Source of the DNA: SAR324 cluster bacterium
GTDB taxonomy: Bacteria; SAR324; JACQKK01
Assembly (NCBI GenBank): GCA_022574555.1
Contig: JACZRV010000018.1
Coordinates: forward strand, 1-42,627
Direction: 5' to 3'
DNA: 42,627 nucleotides
Shown here: positions 1 through 9,508 of the stretch, in pieces
Layout: the number at the start of each line of letters is the position of its first letter
Numbering within the stretch: the first letter of the stretch is position 1
Position numbers and translations under genes: made by a program
Notes under the pieces: model-generated
The model's input: the letters and a program-made list of their open reading frames with translations, nothing else
Database searches by the model: none
What the model was told of the DNA's origin: nothing

Positions 1-156
1 TTCATCTGACATGATGCGCTCAGCGGAATTGGCGGCGATTGAACGGATCAGATTGGCTGGCAGAGGTGATCGAATGTGAGCAATTCGAGGATGGAATAAA
101 GTCCGAGAAATTTGCCGCCTGAAAACTTCAGAACACAACAAGCGTTATCCGCTCTC

Positions 157-2667
157 TCACACCACGAAATTGACCAGTTTGTTGCCGACGGGGATGACTT
201 TGCGCACCGGTTTGCCCTGAAGAAACTCCTTTACTTTGGGCCGATCCATGGCGAGGCCGGGGAGGGAATCCTGAGTGGTTTGAGCGGGAATCTGCATTCG
301 GTCGCGAATTTTGCCGTTGACCTGAATCACCAGGGTCACCGTCTCCTCCGCGGCCAGGGCCGGATCGTAAATGGGCCAACTCTGGAGATGGACGCTCTCG
401 CCGGGGTGACGCTGCTGCCAGAGTTCTTCGGTGATGAACGGCGTGATGGGTGCCAGCATGAGGATCAGCGTGTCGACGGCCTGGGCCCAGTCCGGGCTGC
501 CCGCCAGATCGGAGCGCAGGGTCTTCAACTGATTGCGGAAAGCCATCATCGCGGCGATCACGGTATTGTATTTGAACGCTTGATAGTCATCGCCGACCTT
601 GTGCAGGGTCTGGTGCAGCGCACGGCGCAGCACGGCCGCCTTTTCGGGGGCGGGTTCGGCTACCGCATCGCTTCCGTTACTGCTATCGGGCTGCCCCAGG
701 TCCCACACGTCGTGCAGGAAGCGGATCAGGCCCTCGATGCCCTTGGCGTTCCACGGGCCGCCGTGATCCCACGGACCGATGAACATCAGATAGGCGCGCA
801 CGGTGTCCGCTCCGTAGCGCTCCACGAGTTCGTCGGGGCTGACCACGTTCCCCCGTGATTTGGACATTTTCTCGTTGTCCTGTCCGAGGATGATCCCCTG
901 GTTGAACAGCCGCATCACGGGTTCGCGCACCGGCGATACTCCCGCGTCGGCCAAGGCCATCGCATAAAATCGCACGTAGAGCAGATGCAATATGGCGTGC
1001 TCGATGCCGCCGGTGTACTGATCGGCCGGCATCCATTGAGCAGCCTTTGCGGGATCCCAAGGCGAATCTTCGGCGGCCAGGGGCTCGCCTCGTTTCCAGT
1101 TGGGGGAGAGGTAGGCGAACATGTACCACGATGAGCAGATGAAGGTGTCCATGGTGTCCGTTTCCCGCTCGGCCGGCCCCCCGCATTTGGGACACGCCAC
1201 GTGGAGGAATGCCTCGTGGTACTTCAACGGACTTTCCCCCGTCGGTTTGAACACGGCGTCGTCGGGCAGCAGAACGGGCAGATCCTTGTAGGGCACGGGC
1301 ACCTCGCCGCAGACCGGGCAATGAATGATCGGTATGGGCGTGCCCCACATCCGCTGCCGGGAAATCAACCAATCCCGGAGACGGTAATTGACAGTGCGCT
1401 TGCCGAATCCTTGGCGCTCCATTGCGTCTACGACGCGATCAAAGCTCTCCGGCCAAGGCAGCCCGTCGAATTTTCCGCTGTTGACCATCATGGAGCCATC
1501 CTTCTCCACGTACGCCTGCTCCATACTTGCTCCGCCATCGCCGAACCCGGGGGGCACGCCGCCGTCCTTGGGTTCGATGACGGAACGAATGGGCAGATCG
1601 TAACGCTTTGCGAACGCCAGGTCGCGGTGATCGTGGGCCGGCACGCCCATGATGGCGCCTGTGCCGTAGCCCATCATCACATAGTCGGCAATCCACACCG
1701 CCACGGGCTCGCCGTTGATGGGATTGACGGCAAATGCACCTGTGAACACCCCGTCCTTCTCCATCGTCTCGGCCATACGCTCGATCTCGGACTTGCGTTC
1801 CGCTGACTTGCGATAGGCGGCGACCGCTTCCGCTTGCTCGGGCGTGGTGATGCGCTCCACGAGCGGGTGCTCGGGAGAAAGCACGCAGAATGTGATTCCG
1901 AATATGGTGTCGGGCCGTGTGGTGAAGACCCGGATTGCCAATCCCTCTTGGTCGGCGACGGCAAGATCGAATTCCACGCCCTCGCTGCGCCCGATCCAAT
2001 TGGTCTGCATGATCCGCACGGCTTCGGGCCAGTCGATCTTGCTGAAATCGAGCAGCTCGTCGGCATATTTGGTGATCCCCAGCTTCCATTGGTTTAGGTC
2101 CTTCTTCACGACCGGCGTACCGCAACGCTCGCACTGCCGGTCTTCACCAATGACCTGTTCACGTGCCAGGGTGGTGTTGCAATTTGGACAGAAATCGACC
2201 GGAGCGAACTCCCGGTAGGCCACGCCTCGCTCGTAAAACTTTAGAAAATGCCACTGACTCCACTTGTAATAGTCTGGGTCGCAAGTGACGATCTCGTTGT
2301 TCCAGGCGAACATGGCGCCCATGGTGCGCATTTGCTTTCGCATGCGATCAATATTGGCGTATGTCCAAATACGGGGGTGAATGTTGTTCTTGATTGCGGC
2401 GTTTTCCGCCGGCAGCCCGAATGCGTCGAACCCGATGGGGAAAAAGACATTGTATCCGTTCATGCGCTTGAAGCGCGCTCCCGCGTCCGAGGGTACCATG
2501 GCGTACCAATGGCCGATGTGCATTTCGCCCGATGGATAGGGAAACATGGTGAACCAATAGAACTTCTTCCGATCCGATTCAGCCTGGAATTCGTAGATAC
2601 CATCCGCCTCCCATTGCCGAGACCATTTGGGTTCGATATCGTCGTGATTGTATTGGATTCTTGTCAT
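157..2667 (-). CDS. leuS: Leucyl-tRNA synthetase
   Basis: Charges tRNA-Leu with leucine in the cytoplasm (class Ia synthetase). The 836-residue product has the normal bacterial length. The HIGH motif is HIGH-like HIGH/HIGHW at residues 50-53 after PYPSGEM, and KMSKS lies at 600-604. Between them are two Cys-x2-Cys zinc-like pairs (CPNC, CERCG), the CP1 editing domain with the TTRPDTIFG threonine-rich motif, and a second cysteine cluster (CPVCG, CPKCGG). The C-terminal anticodon-binding part ends with the usual VNGKIRDR segment. The ATG start gives the expected N-terminus. It is transcribed away from the AT-rich block at 2668-6660 and nothing else is clearly cotranscribed with it in this window. 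Assignment is secure. Confidence 0.98.
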   Translation of the reverse strand: MTRIQYNHDDIEPKWSRQWEADGIYEFQAESDRKKFYWFTMFPYPSGEMHIGHWYAMVPSDAGARFKRMNGYNVFFPIGFDAFGLPAENAAIKNNIHPRIWTYANIDRMRKQMRTMGAMFAWNNEIVTCDPDYYKWSQWHFLKFYERGVAYREFAPVDFCPNCNTTLAREQVIGEDRQCERCGTPVVKKDLNQWKLGITKYADELLDFSKIDWPEAVRIMQTNWIGRSEGVEFDLAVADQEGLAIRVFTTRPDTIFGITFCVLSPEHPLVERITTPEQAEAVAAYRKSAERKSEIERMAETMEKDGVFTGAFAVNPINGEPVAVWIADYVMMGYGTGAIMGVPAHDHRDLAFAKRYDLPIRSVIEPKDGGVPPGFGDGGASMEQAYVEKDGSMMVNSGKFDGLPWPESFDRVVDAMERQGFGKRTVNYRLRDWLISRQRMWGTPIPIIHCPVCGEVPVPYKDLPVLLPDDAVFKPTGESPLKYHEAFLHVACPKCGGPAERETDTMDTFICSSWYMFAYLSPNWKRGEPLAAEDSPWDPAKAAQWMPADQYTGGIEHAILHLLYVRFYAMALADAGVSPVREPVMRLFNQGIILGQDNEKMSKSRGNVVSPDELVERYGADTVRAYLMFIGPWDHGGPWNAKGIEGLIRFLHDVWDLGQPDSSNGSDAVAEPAPEKAAVLRRALHQTLHKVGDDYQAFKYNTVIAAMMAFRNQLKTLRSDLAGSPDWAQAVDTLILMLAPITPFITEELWQQRHPGESVHLQSWPIYDPALAAEETVTLVIQVNGKIRDRMQIPAQTTQDSLPGLAMDRPKVKEFLQGKPVRKVIPVGNKLVNFVV

Positions 2668-2948
2668 GGCAGATTATGATAAGCCACTATTTAATGTTGG
2701 ATTGAATTGCTATAAATTCCGCTTTATAATGCATCAGACGGGAAAGGTAGCACAATACCTTGATATTGGACTTTTATAGGCCTGGCAAGTAACAAATTTA
2801 CCGGGCCGTTATTGTGTCGCGGAAATACCAATAATTTTAGAAATAACAGGATTTTTTTAAAAAATATCAATGCAATTATTAGAGCACCAAAGGGACTGAC
2901 TATCTCTCTTTTCCGTGTATCGCGTAAATCCATATTCGCGCTATGACT
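2668..2948. other. AT-rich intergenic region upstream of leuS
   Basis: This 281-base gap between leuS and the membrane protein gene is AT-rich and must hold the leuS promoter. On the minus strand a TATAAA box lies in GCATTATAAAG about 60 bases before the leuS ATG, but no convincing -35 sits at the right distance. A 69-codon minus-strand reading frame at 2724-2933 lacks recognisable features and is not called. The gap marks one boundary of the AT-rich island. Confidence 0.4.
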
Positions 2949-4247
2949 CTATTTCCGTAACATCAAACGAAATATTTTGACTTTGACCATGTCTATAGAA
3001 TCTCCCACTAATAAAAAAGCAAAGAGCAGGTATGGAAGGTAGAATGTTAGAGCGTTAATGTGTGCATGGTTTATGGCATGTCCGATGGCCATTATATTCC
3101 ACGAGATTGCCGCAAGAAATGACACCATTACTGTCATAGCTAGGTGCCGTTTCCGTTTGATTAATATGTAAAATACTCCCAATACACCAGTAAATAATAT
3201 CATTACCCACATCCTTACGCCTCTTTGCCTTCCCTTCAATGTCCATGTGTCTCGCTTATGATCATATCTTATCTGTGGTATCCTGACAAAATAATGTCTG
3301 AGATATTGTTTATATTTTTTTAAAATATATTTCTTATTTTCAACCCTATTGCCATTTTCATCATATGTATAATAGTCCCAAGCCGTCGCTATCGATCTGT
3401 CACTATTTGCAGCTATAGTCCGGCTCCGGACCTTAGAAAAGAATTTTTCGAAGCCTTCTCCTCCTGATACAATCTGAATCTGTGCCAAATGGATCATAAT
3501 GGCGGTCAAGAATCCAAGTACGCCACAGCTCGTGATTATGAATACCCTCTTTAACAACTTGCGCCTTATACGATACTCGATACGTAATTCGTGATAGAAT
3601 ACAGCGCATGCTGGGCCCAAAATGATATTAGTGATATACTCGTACCCGGCCAACGATTTGATTGCTACCAAGATCCCGATCATTGTAAATAGGATGTTAC
3701 AACTACGTTTTGTGTTATTCATACGAGGGTACGCGATCATAGTTACTACGAAAGGAAGAAAAAAGAACATCGTGCCCCAAGCCATATGGCTACCAAAAAG
3801 TAAAATCCATGGTGAAAACGAGATCAGTAATATCAAAACGAAATACACCAATTTTCCGTATTCAATGTATACATAGAGACAAAACGCACCCAGAACGATT
3901 GCAGTAGTAGCTGAGGTGATGATTCTTAGAACCTTTCTGGCTTTCTCAACCGAAACGTCAAAACCACACGTCGCGATTGAATAAATTATTCTCATCAGCC
4001 CGAATTGAGAATAATATGCTTTATTAACAGATTTTCCCATTCTAAGTGGACCGTAATAACATTGCTCCCTGTGGTTTTGATAGTATTGCATTGAATTTAT
4101 AATTTGCTCATGGACCATATTACTATCCCATTTCTCTTCCAGTTTGTTGGGTACAGCATTGAACACGTCATATTGGATACAGAGAAAGAGAAAAACTATA
4201 GAAAAAATAAACACTATGACCTGGTTCTTCCAAAGCAACAATCTCAT
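2949..4247 (-). CDS. Polytopic membrane protein, function unknown
   Basis: A 432-residue integral membrane protein with roughly nine or ten hydrophobic helices, starting at residues 8-26 (VIVFIFSIVFLFLCIQY), continuing with a dense run of helices from about 110 to 260, and ending with three near the C-terminus. A charged loop of about 90 residues (rich in Lys, Arg, Tyr) separates the two helix groups. I recognise no family signature. Proteins of this kind (long, hydrophobic, AT-rich, next to polysaccharide enzymes) are often lipid-linked sugar transferases or polymerases, but that is inference only. Base composition differs sharply from leuS and leuA. It lies downstream of the FAD enzyme at 4462-5970 on the same strand with a 214-base gap. 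Confidence 0.8.
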   Translation of the reverse strand: MRLLLWKNQVIVFIFSIVFLFLCIQYDVFNAVPNKLEEKWDSNMVHEQIINSMQYYQNHREQCYYGPLRMGKSVNKAYYSQFGLMRIIYSIATCGFDVSVEKARKVLRIITSATTAIVLGAFCLYVYIEYGKLVYFVLILLISFSPWILLFGSHMAWGTMFFFLPFVVTMIAYPRMNNTKRSCNILFTMIGILVAIKSLAGYEYITNIILGPACAVFYHELRIEYRIRRKLLKRVFIITSCGVLGFLTAIMIHLAQIQIVSGGEGFEKFFSKVRSRTIAANSDRSIATAWDYYTYDENGNRVENKKYILKKYKQYLRHYFVRIPQIRYDHKRDTWTLKGRQRGVRMWVMILFTGVLGVFYILIKRKRHLAMTVMVSFLAAISWNIMAIGHAINHAHINALTFYLPYLLFAFLLVGDSIDMVKVKIFRLMLRK

Positions 4248-4423
4248 ATTTATCCCCGTTTAGTTTCAACATATGGCCAACCCTTGGCCATTTCTGTACT
4301 ACCCACCGTATGCTTTATTTTCGTCCGGTTAACATTATGAATAGCTTCCACTCGTTCACGATGCAGTGCGTAACTGTCCGTCCCATGTTCGCGTCTCAGC
4401 GACGACGGAACGTCTCGAAATTT

Positions 4424-4458
4424 ACTCGCGCATTTTTTTGTTTTATTATGCGACGAGT
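4424..4458 (-). terminator. Stem-loop after the FAD oxidoreductase gene
   Basis: Three bases after the stop codon of the FAD gene the arms ACTCGCGCAT (4424-4433) and ATGCGACGAGT (4448-4458) pair over ten base pairs with one bulged base and a 14-base AT loop. There is no clean U-tract after it on the minus strand, so it may be a processing or stability hairpin rather than an intrinsic terminator. Confidence 0.35.
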
Positions 4459-4461
4459 ATT

Positions 4462-5970
4462 CTATGAAACTATCTTCGATGGAACCGAACGTAGGCCCGT
4501 TTGCAAGGTGCTTTCGTCATCCATCCCTTGTTCTAGATATTCCGCGTCGGAATTGACGCTCCAAACGTCGTATAATCGCTTTCCAGCCAGGATGTTTTTC
4601 ACGGTCAGCATCGCTGTCATCATGGCATGATCTTGATTATTGTATTTGTGCATTCCATTTCGACCGACCATGTGTAATGTCAAAAATTTATCTTCTAGAT
4701 CTTTGCGTACAATATCTACGTAAGTCGAGTAGTTGAAATCATACACGGGATATGCTTTTTCCTGCCGAACCACACATCCATCAATTACATCCACAGCCCT
4801 AACAAGCCCCACCTGGTCGATTTCCTTTTTTGCGAGTTCGATTAGACTCTCGTCGCTTTGCTCCCAAAGGTCATCTCCCTGGGTACAAAAGTATTCCATA
4901 CCATAACAGCATAACGACTGATCAGGCACCATTTCCTTTGACCACGCTTTAAAATTTTGTATACGGCCGACCTTCACTGTTGGATCGTGGATGTATATCC
5001 AATTATCTGGTAAAGAAACCTTATCGGGCGTTATTAGAGCGACAATAAGAAAATCTCTGTACATCAGACTGTGACCTGCTTGTATTGTTTTGTCGGATAA
5101 TTTGGGCTCGATAATCATTGTAACAAGCTCTCTAATTGGTGCAGTAGAAATGACGTGGTCCGCCGTAAACTCGGCTTTATGCGGGTCTTTGCAGACCACA
5201 TGCCACTTTCTCGTATCCACAACGAATCGCAATTCCTTTACATCCACATCCATGACGACAGTTCCGCCCATTTCCGCTATCCGATCTGCACAGGCCTCCC
5301 ACAACATGCCCGGGCCTTTGCGTGGATAACGAAATTTATCTATTAATGTTTTGATTGTGGTCTCGCGCGATTTACCCGTTAATCTTGGGTTAAGTGAATT
5401 GAGAATCAGTGTGGCCATGGACAACTTTTTGATACGCTGAGCGGCCCAATCAGCTGAAATTTCACTACAACTCATTCCCCAGACTTTCTCAGTATAGGTT
5501 TTAAAAAAAATGTTGAATAATCTACGACCAAATTGGTTCACGACCCAATCTTCAAAACTTCGTGGATTTTCTATCGAAAATATTTTCGCTTTAGCATAGG
5601 ACAATACACAGAGGGAAGACTCAATAATTCCGAGTTTCAAAAGCACTTCGAGAGGTTTTATTGGATATGAATAGAAATTTTTGCGATAGAATATTCTTGA
5701 TAACCTGGGTCGCTCCAAGAAATCGTTGGGGAGTAACGATGTCCATAGATCCTCTACCTCTTTGGATTTAGAAAAAAAACGGTGTCCCCCAATGTCGAAA
5801 AGAAATCCTTTGTATGTTACGGTTCGAGAAATACCGCCAACATACTGACGGTCTTTTTCGAGTACAGTGCATTTTATACCGTGCATGCCGAGCAGGTATG
5901 CCGCCGTGAGACCAGCGGGGCCGGCTCCGATAATGAGTACCTCTTTGCTCATCTGATTATTTGTGGACAT
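4462..5970 (-). CDS. FAD/NAD(P)-dependent oxidoreductase, UDP-galactopyranose mutase / amine oxidase type
   Basis: The 502-residue product begins with a dinucleotide-binding fold, IIGAGPAG at residues 13-20, followed by a glutamate at the end of the second strand (VLEKD) and the GGISRT and GGHRFF motifs seen in FAD proteins of the protoporphyrinogen oxidase, amine oxidase and UDP-galactopyranose mutase group. Such proteins are common in O-antigen, capsule and exopolysaccharide clusters, where they are annotated loosely as UGM-like. The substrate cannot be read from the sequence. The neighbouring membrane protein and methyltransferase, and the low GC, support a surface-glycan role. No Shine-Dalgarno sequence is seen before the first ATG; a second ATG six codons later is possible. 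Confidence 0.85.
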   Translation of the reverse strand: MSTNNQMSKEVLIIGAGPAGLTAAYLLGMHGIKCTVLEKDRQYVGGISRTVTYKGFLFDIGGHRFFSKSKEVEDLWTSLLPNDFLERPRLSRIFYRKNFYSYPIKPLEVLLKLGIIESSLCVLSYAKAKIFSIENPRSFEDWVVNQFGRRLFNIFFKTYTEKVWGMSCSEISADWAAQRIKKLSMATLILNSLNPRLTGKSRETTIKTLIDKFRYPRKGPGMLWEACADRIAEMGGTVVMDVDVKELRFVVDTRKWHVVCKDPHKAEFTADHVISTAPIRELVTMIIEPKLSDKTIQAGHSLMYRDFLIVALITPDKVSLPDNWIYIHDPTVKVGRIQNFKAWSKEMVPDQSLCCYGMEYFCTQGDDLWEQSDESLIELAKKEIDQVGLVRAVDVIDGCVVRQEKAYPVYDFNYSTYVDIVRKDLEDKFLTLHMVGRNGMHKYNNQDHAMMTAMLTVKNILAGKRLYDVWSVNSDAEYLEQGMDDESTLQTGLRSVPSKIVS

Positions 5971-6089
5971 TATATTGTGGATTGAAGATATTTTCAGATT
6001 TTAATTTTCAAATAAGACGACTCGCCAAATCACGCCTTAGAAGAATCGGAATCTGGAACAAGGAAAAGGTCCAAAAACTACATATACAA

Positions 6090-6656
6090 TCAATCGAAAG
6101 GCTTTCTGAATTTTCCCCATTGGGCCAAAAAACCGATAATCGTTAGATCGACTGCATCGAATAGAGATATTTCCTGGAGGTAGTGAAGGTTCACGTGGGG
6201 GCTGGTCCTTTTCTGATTGAGACCGATGAATTCGAGGAGCCGACACATCCAGTCCATATGAGGGACAGGCGTAGAAAGAAAGAGCATTCCTCCAGGCTTG
6301 AGGATGTCGTGAAACTCACGATACGCATCTATGTGCTCCACAAACTCAAAAGCGACAATAACATCGAATGACCCCGGGGTAATGTTCATCGCTTTCCAAG
6401 CCTTGATATCGCCCAATAGATCGGCCGGAGGTGTGATATCGAGGCTGAAGTATTGGTGCCATCCGGCTTTCTTTAACCGTCGGCCAAGCCAACCAGAACC
6501 CGCGCCGACTTCAAGAATCTTTACATCCTTTGGAAGGTCTGTAAAGAAATGGCGGAACTTTTTATATTGGGCATAATCGCTTAATAAGGGCATTTTGAGA
6601 TACGGAATAATAAAAAAACTTTTGTTGTGGAGTTGTTTGAGCCAGGACAACCACAA
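6090..6656 (-). CDS. Class I SAM-dependent methyltransferase
   Basis: A small methyltransferase of about 188 residues. Motif I is ILEVGAGSG (47-55, counted from the TTG start), the acidic residue ending strand 2 is in SLDI, the motif-IV-like segment is FEFVEHI (103-109), and LKPGGMLFLSTP (119-130) is the post-motif typical of the Methyltransf_11/23 group. The reading frame is open only to a TTG at 6656, with no Shine-Dalgarno sequence; the first in-frame ATG is at 6593. The codons before the ATG still read like a plausible N-terminus, so the gene may be 5'-truncated at the junction with leuA, whose stop codon is only 36 bases upstream. Likely substrate is a sugar or lipid intermediate, by context only. 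Confidence 0.8.
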   Translation of the reverse strand: MWLSWLKQLHNKSFFIIPYLKMPLLSDYAQYKKFRHFFTDLPKDVKILEVGAGSGWLGRRLKKAGWHQYFSLDITPPADLLGDIKAWKAMNITPGSFDVIVAFEFVEHIDAYREFHDILKPGGMLFLSTPVPHMDWMCRLLEFIGLNQKRTSPHVNLHYLQEISLFDAVDLTIIGFLAQWGKFRKPFD

Positions 6657-6692
6657 GTGTCGCTGGATAGAGGCCGCGCGACACCTTGCGGG

Positions 6693-8237
6693 TCACAAGC
6701 TTTCCGTTAGGCGGGGGTGCTCACGCCGGTAGACGAGCCGGTTGAGGGCATTGGTGAACGCCTGAGCACTGGCAATGACGATATCCAGGTCCGTGCCCCT
6801 GCCTGTCACGGCGATGCCGTCCTCCTCGACGCCGACGCTGACCTCTCCTTGGGCATCCGTACCTCCGGATATGGCGTTCACTTTATATTGAGTGAGATGA
6901 CAATGGGAGCCCGTGATGGCTTTGATGGTATTGAGCGCAGCATCCACCGGTCCGTCTCCGAAGTGAGCCTGGCGCACCGTATCCCCGTCGATCTCCATCT
7001 CCACCGTCGCCGTGGGCACGGTATGGGTTCCGGAGACCACATTGACGCTCTTCAGGACGTATCGGTCCTGGCTGCCCACCACGTTTTGATTGATCAAGGC
7101 TTCAATGTCTTCGTCGTAAACCGTCTTTTTCAAATCGGCCAGGCGCTTGAATTCCTTGAAGACACGGTTTAGTTCCGTAGTGCCCAAATCGTATCCCATA
7201 TCGCGGATGCGTTGTGCCAGCGCGTGCCGGCCGGAATGTTTGCCCAGCACCAGATTGTTGGCCTTGATGCCCACCGATTCCGGCGTCATGATTTCGTAGG
7301 TAAGCGGGTTTTTGAGCACGCCGTCCTGGTGTATCCCGGCCTCATGGGCGAAGGCATTGGCCCCCACGACCGCCTTGTTGGCTTGGACAGCCATTCCGGT
7401 GAGTTGACTGAGCAGCCGGCTGGACGGGTAGATCTGGTCCGTCTTGATCCCTGTTTCCATCCCGAACTGCTCCTGCCGCGTGTGCAGCGCCATCACGATT
7501 TCTTCCAGGGAAGCGTTGCCGGCCCGCTCTCCGATGCCGTTGATGGTACACTCCACCTGCCGCGCTCCCCCGCGGAGAGCCGCCAGGGAGTTGGCCACGG
7601 CCAGCCCGAGATCGTCATGGCAGTGCACCGAAAATGTAACCTGATCGGCGTTGTAGACGTCGTTCCGCAGGCGTGCGATCAGCGCCTCCATTTCGCTGGG
7701 GGTGGTATAGCCCACGGTGTCCGGAATGTTGATGATCTTGGCGCCGGCGCGCACGGCCTCGGAGCAGATGTGGACCAGAAACTCCGGCTCGCTGCGGGTG
7801 GCGTCTTCGGGGCTGAATTCCACATTTTCGGTATAATGGAGCGCCCGTTCCACCGCCCGAACCGCCGACTCCACCACCGCCTCGGGTTCCATCTGCAATT
7901 TGTACTTCATGTGCAGGGGACTGGAGGCGATGAAGGTGTGGATGCCCCAGTTGTAGGAGCCCTTCAACGCCTCACCTGCGGAATCGATATCCTCCAGCCG
8001 GGTGCGTGCCAGGGAGACCACCATGGGACCCTTGAGGGTGTGGCCGATATCCCGGATCGACTCGAAATCGCCCGGCGAGGCGGCCGCGAACCCAGCTTCT
8101 ATGGTGTCCACACCCAATTTGTCGAGTTGATGGGCCATGAGGAGCTTTTCCTCGGCGTTCATCGTGCAACCTGGCGATTGCTCGCCATCGCGCAACGTGG
8201 TGTCGAAAATCCGGACGGTGATCATTTCCTGCGACAT
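6693..8237 (-). CDS. leuA: 2-isopropylmalate synthase
   Basis: Condenses acetyl-CoA with 2-oxoisovalerate, the first committed step of leucine biosynthesis. The 514-residue product starts [18 protein letters not shown], the HMGL-like catalytic signature with metal-binding Asp, and has the second signature with the [14 protein letters not shown] metal-binding histidines. The C-terminal LeuA regulatory domain (from about residue 390) should bind leucine for feedback inhibition. A strong Shine-Dalgarno AAGGAGG lies eight bases before the ATG at 8237. Expression is probably also controlled by the leader peptide and attenuator at 8317-8513. No other leu genes follow; the next gene on the strand is the methyltransferase of the AT-rich island. 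Confidence 0.97.
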   Translation of the reverse strand: MSQEMITVRIFDTTLRDGEQSPGCTMNAEEKLLMAHQLDKLGVDTIEAGFAAASPGDFESIRDIGHTLKGPMVVSLARTRLEDIDSAGEALKGSYNWGIHTFIASSPLHMKYKLQMEPEAVVESAVRAVERALHYTENVEFSPEDATRSEPEFLVHICSEAVRAGAKIINIPDTVGYTTPSEMEALIARLRNDVYNADQVTFSVHCHDDLGLAVANSLAALRGGARQVECTINGIGERAGNASLEEIVMALHTRQEQFGMETGIKTDQIYPSSRLLSQLTGMAVQANKAVVGANAFAHEAGIHQDGVLKNPLTYEIMTPESVGIKANNLVLGKHSGRHALAQRIRDMGYDLGTTELNRVFKEFKRLADLKKTVYDEDIEALINQNVVGSQDRYVLKSVNVVSGTHTVPTATVEMEIDGDTVRQAHFGDGPVDAALNTIKAITGSHCHLTQYKVNAISGGTDAQGEVSVGVEEDGIAVTGRGTDLDIVIASAQAFTNALNRLVYRREHPRLTESL

Positions 8238-8316
8238 GGTGTGCCCTCCTTACCTGGGAGATCAATTGCAATTACATTCGTTCTTACGCGAAGCACCCTA
8301 CCGGCCGACGGCCGGG

Positions 8317-8359
8317 AAAAAAAAAGCTGCGCAGACCCGATCGGGCCTCGCAGCTTTTT
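8317..8359 (-). terminator. Attenuator terminator upstream of leuA
   Basis: On the minus strand AAAAAGCTGCG (8359-8349) pairs with CGCAGCTTTTT (8331-8321) over eleven base pairs, enclosing an inner CCCGATCGGG stem, and is followed by nine U residues (8325-8317). It lies 79 bases before the leuA start codon and after the leader peptide, so it would stop transcription before leuA. Its 5' arm includes CGAGGCCC, complementary to an upstream segment (see 8373-8396). Confidence 0.85.
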
Positions 8360-8372
8360 ATCTTGATCAAGT

Positions 8373-8396
8373 CCACGAGGCCCCCAAGCCTCGTGG
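8373..8396 (-). promoter_or_regulatory. Leader hairpin competing with the attenuator
   Basis: CCACGAGGC (8396-8388 on the minus strand) pairs perfectly with GCCTCGTGG (8381-8373) around a six-base loop. The downstream arm contains GGGCCTCG (8383-8376), which is exactly complementary to CGAGGCCC in the 5' arm of the attenuator (8350-8343). The two pairings exclude each other, giving a switch between a terminator state and an antiterminator state. The upstream arm can pair more weakly with GCCTC inside the leader peptide gene (8460-8456). Confidence 0.65.
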
Positions 8397-8438
8397 TTCC
8401 AAATCCGGTTTGTCAGACGCGAACGGGACGCTCTGGGC

Positions 8439-8513
8439 TCAGGCCTTCAGCGCATGAGGCGCAATGCCGTTTAATAAGTTTAATAATAAGAGCCCTAGAA
8501 ACAGCCTGCCCAT
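8439..8513 (-). CDS. leuL: leuA leader peptide
   Basis: A 24-codon reading frame, too short for usual gene calling, starts at ATG 8513 five bases after GAGGA and ends at TGA 8439. Nine of its 24 codons are leucine, including CTC-TTA-TTA-TTA and then TTA-TTA two residues on (LFLGLLLLNLLNG). TTA is otherwise uncommon in these GC-rich genes, so the ribosome would be sensitive to leucyl-tRNA supply. The position before mutually exclusive hairpins, a U-tract terminator and leuA is the classic arrangement of ribosome-mediated attenuation. The peptide itself probably has no function. Gene symbol is given by analogy with the enteric leuL; the sequence is not homologous in any obvious way. Confidence 0.85.
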   Translation of the reverse strand: MGRLFLGLLLLNLLNGIAPHALKA

Positions 8514-8628
8514 TTCGTCCTCGCGGTTCAATATATGTCTGACAATAAATATATGCCTAACAACAGTAAAATGCAGGATTCGGGCAAAGTCAAGCTGTTT
8601 GGAAGTCATCGCAGCTAATGTTCTCTAA

Positions 8629-9042
8629 TCAATTGAAATATAAGGCGTCTTTCTGATCCGGACGGTGATTGATCATGTGATCGGCCATGGCGCCCACCTT
8701 TTCTTCCACTTTTCGGATCAGATCGCCATCGGTGGTGATCTCTCGCAACGATTCCATCAGCAGCGCCATCCAGGCGTCCCGCTCAGGCTGGCCGATCTTC
8801 ACTTTCCGATGGAGATAGCGCAGGAATGGCTGCCCGTATTTCTCGCTGTAGAGCGCAGGGCCGCCGAAAAACTGGACGAAGAAGGCCACCTGCTTTTCCT
8901 TGCTTTCCGTGAGATCTTTAGGAAATAGCGGCGCCAGCAGCGAATCGCGGGAGATGCGGCCGTAGAACCGCTCCACCCAGTCGCGCACAACCACTTCGCC
9001 CCCGAGATCTTCGATGATCGGCTCCAATTCGCTCCGTTCCAT
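8629..9042 (-). CDS. Truncated haemoglobin, group II (GlbO/YjbI type)
   Basis: A 137-residue 2-on-2 globin. RFYGRI near residues 25-30 carries the B10 tyrosine (Tyr27), His78 in RYLHRKVKIG is the proximal haem ligand (F8), and Trp91 in ERDAWMALL is the conserved G8 tryptophan of group II. The F-helix region with FFGGPALYSEKYG also fits the group. Such proteins bind oxygen or nitric oxide and are thought to serve in NO or redox stress protection. The gene is monocistronic, 115 bases upstream of the leuA leader peptide start. The ATG has no strong Shine-Dalgarno sequence. C-terminal end KDALYFN looks complete. Confidence 0.9.
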   Translation of the reverse strand: MERSELEPIIEDLGGEVVVRDWVERFYGRISRDSLLAPLFPKDLTESKEKQVAFFVQFFGGPALYSEKYGQPFLRYLHRKVKIGQPERDAWMALLMESLREITTDGDLIRKVEEKVGAMADHMINHRPDQKDALYFN

Positions 9043-9508
9043 GGTTGAAACCGCTTTAGGTTGAAACCGCGTCGTCGTTCATTTCCCCGAGCGGGAACGC
9101 CGCCGGCTGCCGGACACTCGGCGCGCTCATCCTGACAGCGCCGCGTCGGGCACGCTTATCCATCAGTGAATCACACGGTTGACGGAGGGACAACTTCCGC
9201 CGGCGGTGTCGCCCGGCGGTGTCGCCCGGCAGTGTCGCCCGGAGGTGCTCAGCCTTGATCGAGGGGCGCACGGTGTCGACAGCGGGCCTTGCAGCGTGTT
9301 ATGAAGCGAAAGAATGCCGTAACATCGGACGCGCGGATTCCGCAGGCCTTTACGCTTGCCTGAAATTCCCGTGCGCTAATCCAATCCACGAAATCGCCAG
9401 TCGATGGCAACGCTGCATATTCCCCATTTTGGACCGCTGCCCTCGCGGATCGGGACTCGGGTGAGCGGCGCGGGGCCGTTTGCCGAGCGCCATACGCGGG
9501 CCGTGTCC
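9043..9508. other. Intergenic region between the globin and the VCBS protein genes
   Basis: Divergent promoter region of the minus-strand globin gene and the plus-strand VCBS gene. It contains the three-copy 13-nt repeat at 9204-9242. Open frames here have no recognisable features. If the ATG at 9404 is the VCBS start, the last 105 bases are coding, but the resulting extra 35 residues precede the signal peptide and look non-functional. Confidence 0.4.
9204..9242. repeat. Tandem repeat, 13 nt x 3
   Basis: Three adjacent copies of CGGTGTCGCCCGG; the third copy has one change (CAGTG). It is in non-coding sequence. Confidence 0.9.

Noticed and set aside
2724..2933. 69-codon minus-strand reading frame before the AT-rich island
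   Set aside because: No ribosome-binding site, no recognisable motif, and AT-rich spacer composition; hydrophobic residues can arise by chance here.
8238..8460. T-box riboswitch upstream of leuA
   Set aside because: No T-box sequence or specifier-loop structure is seen, while a leucine-rich leader peptide explains the terminator.
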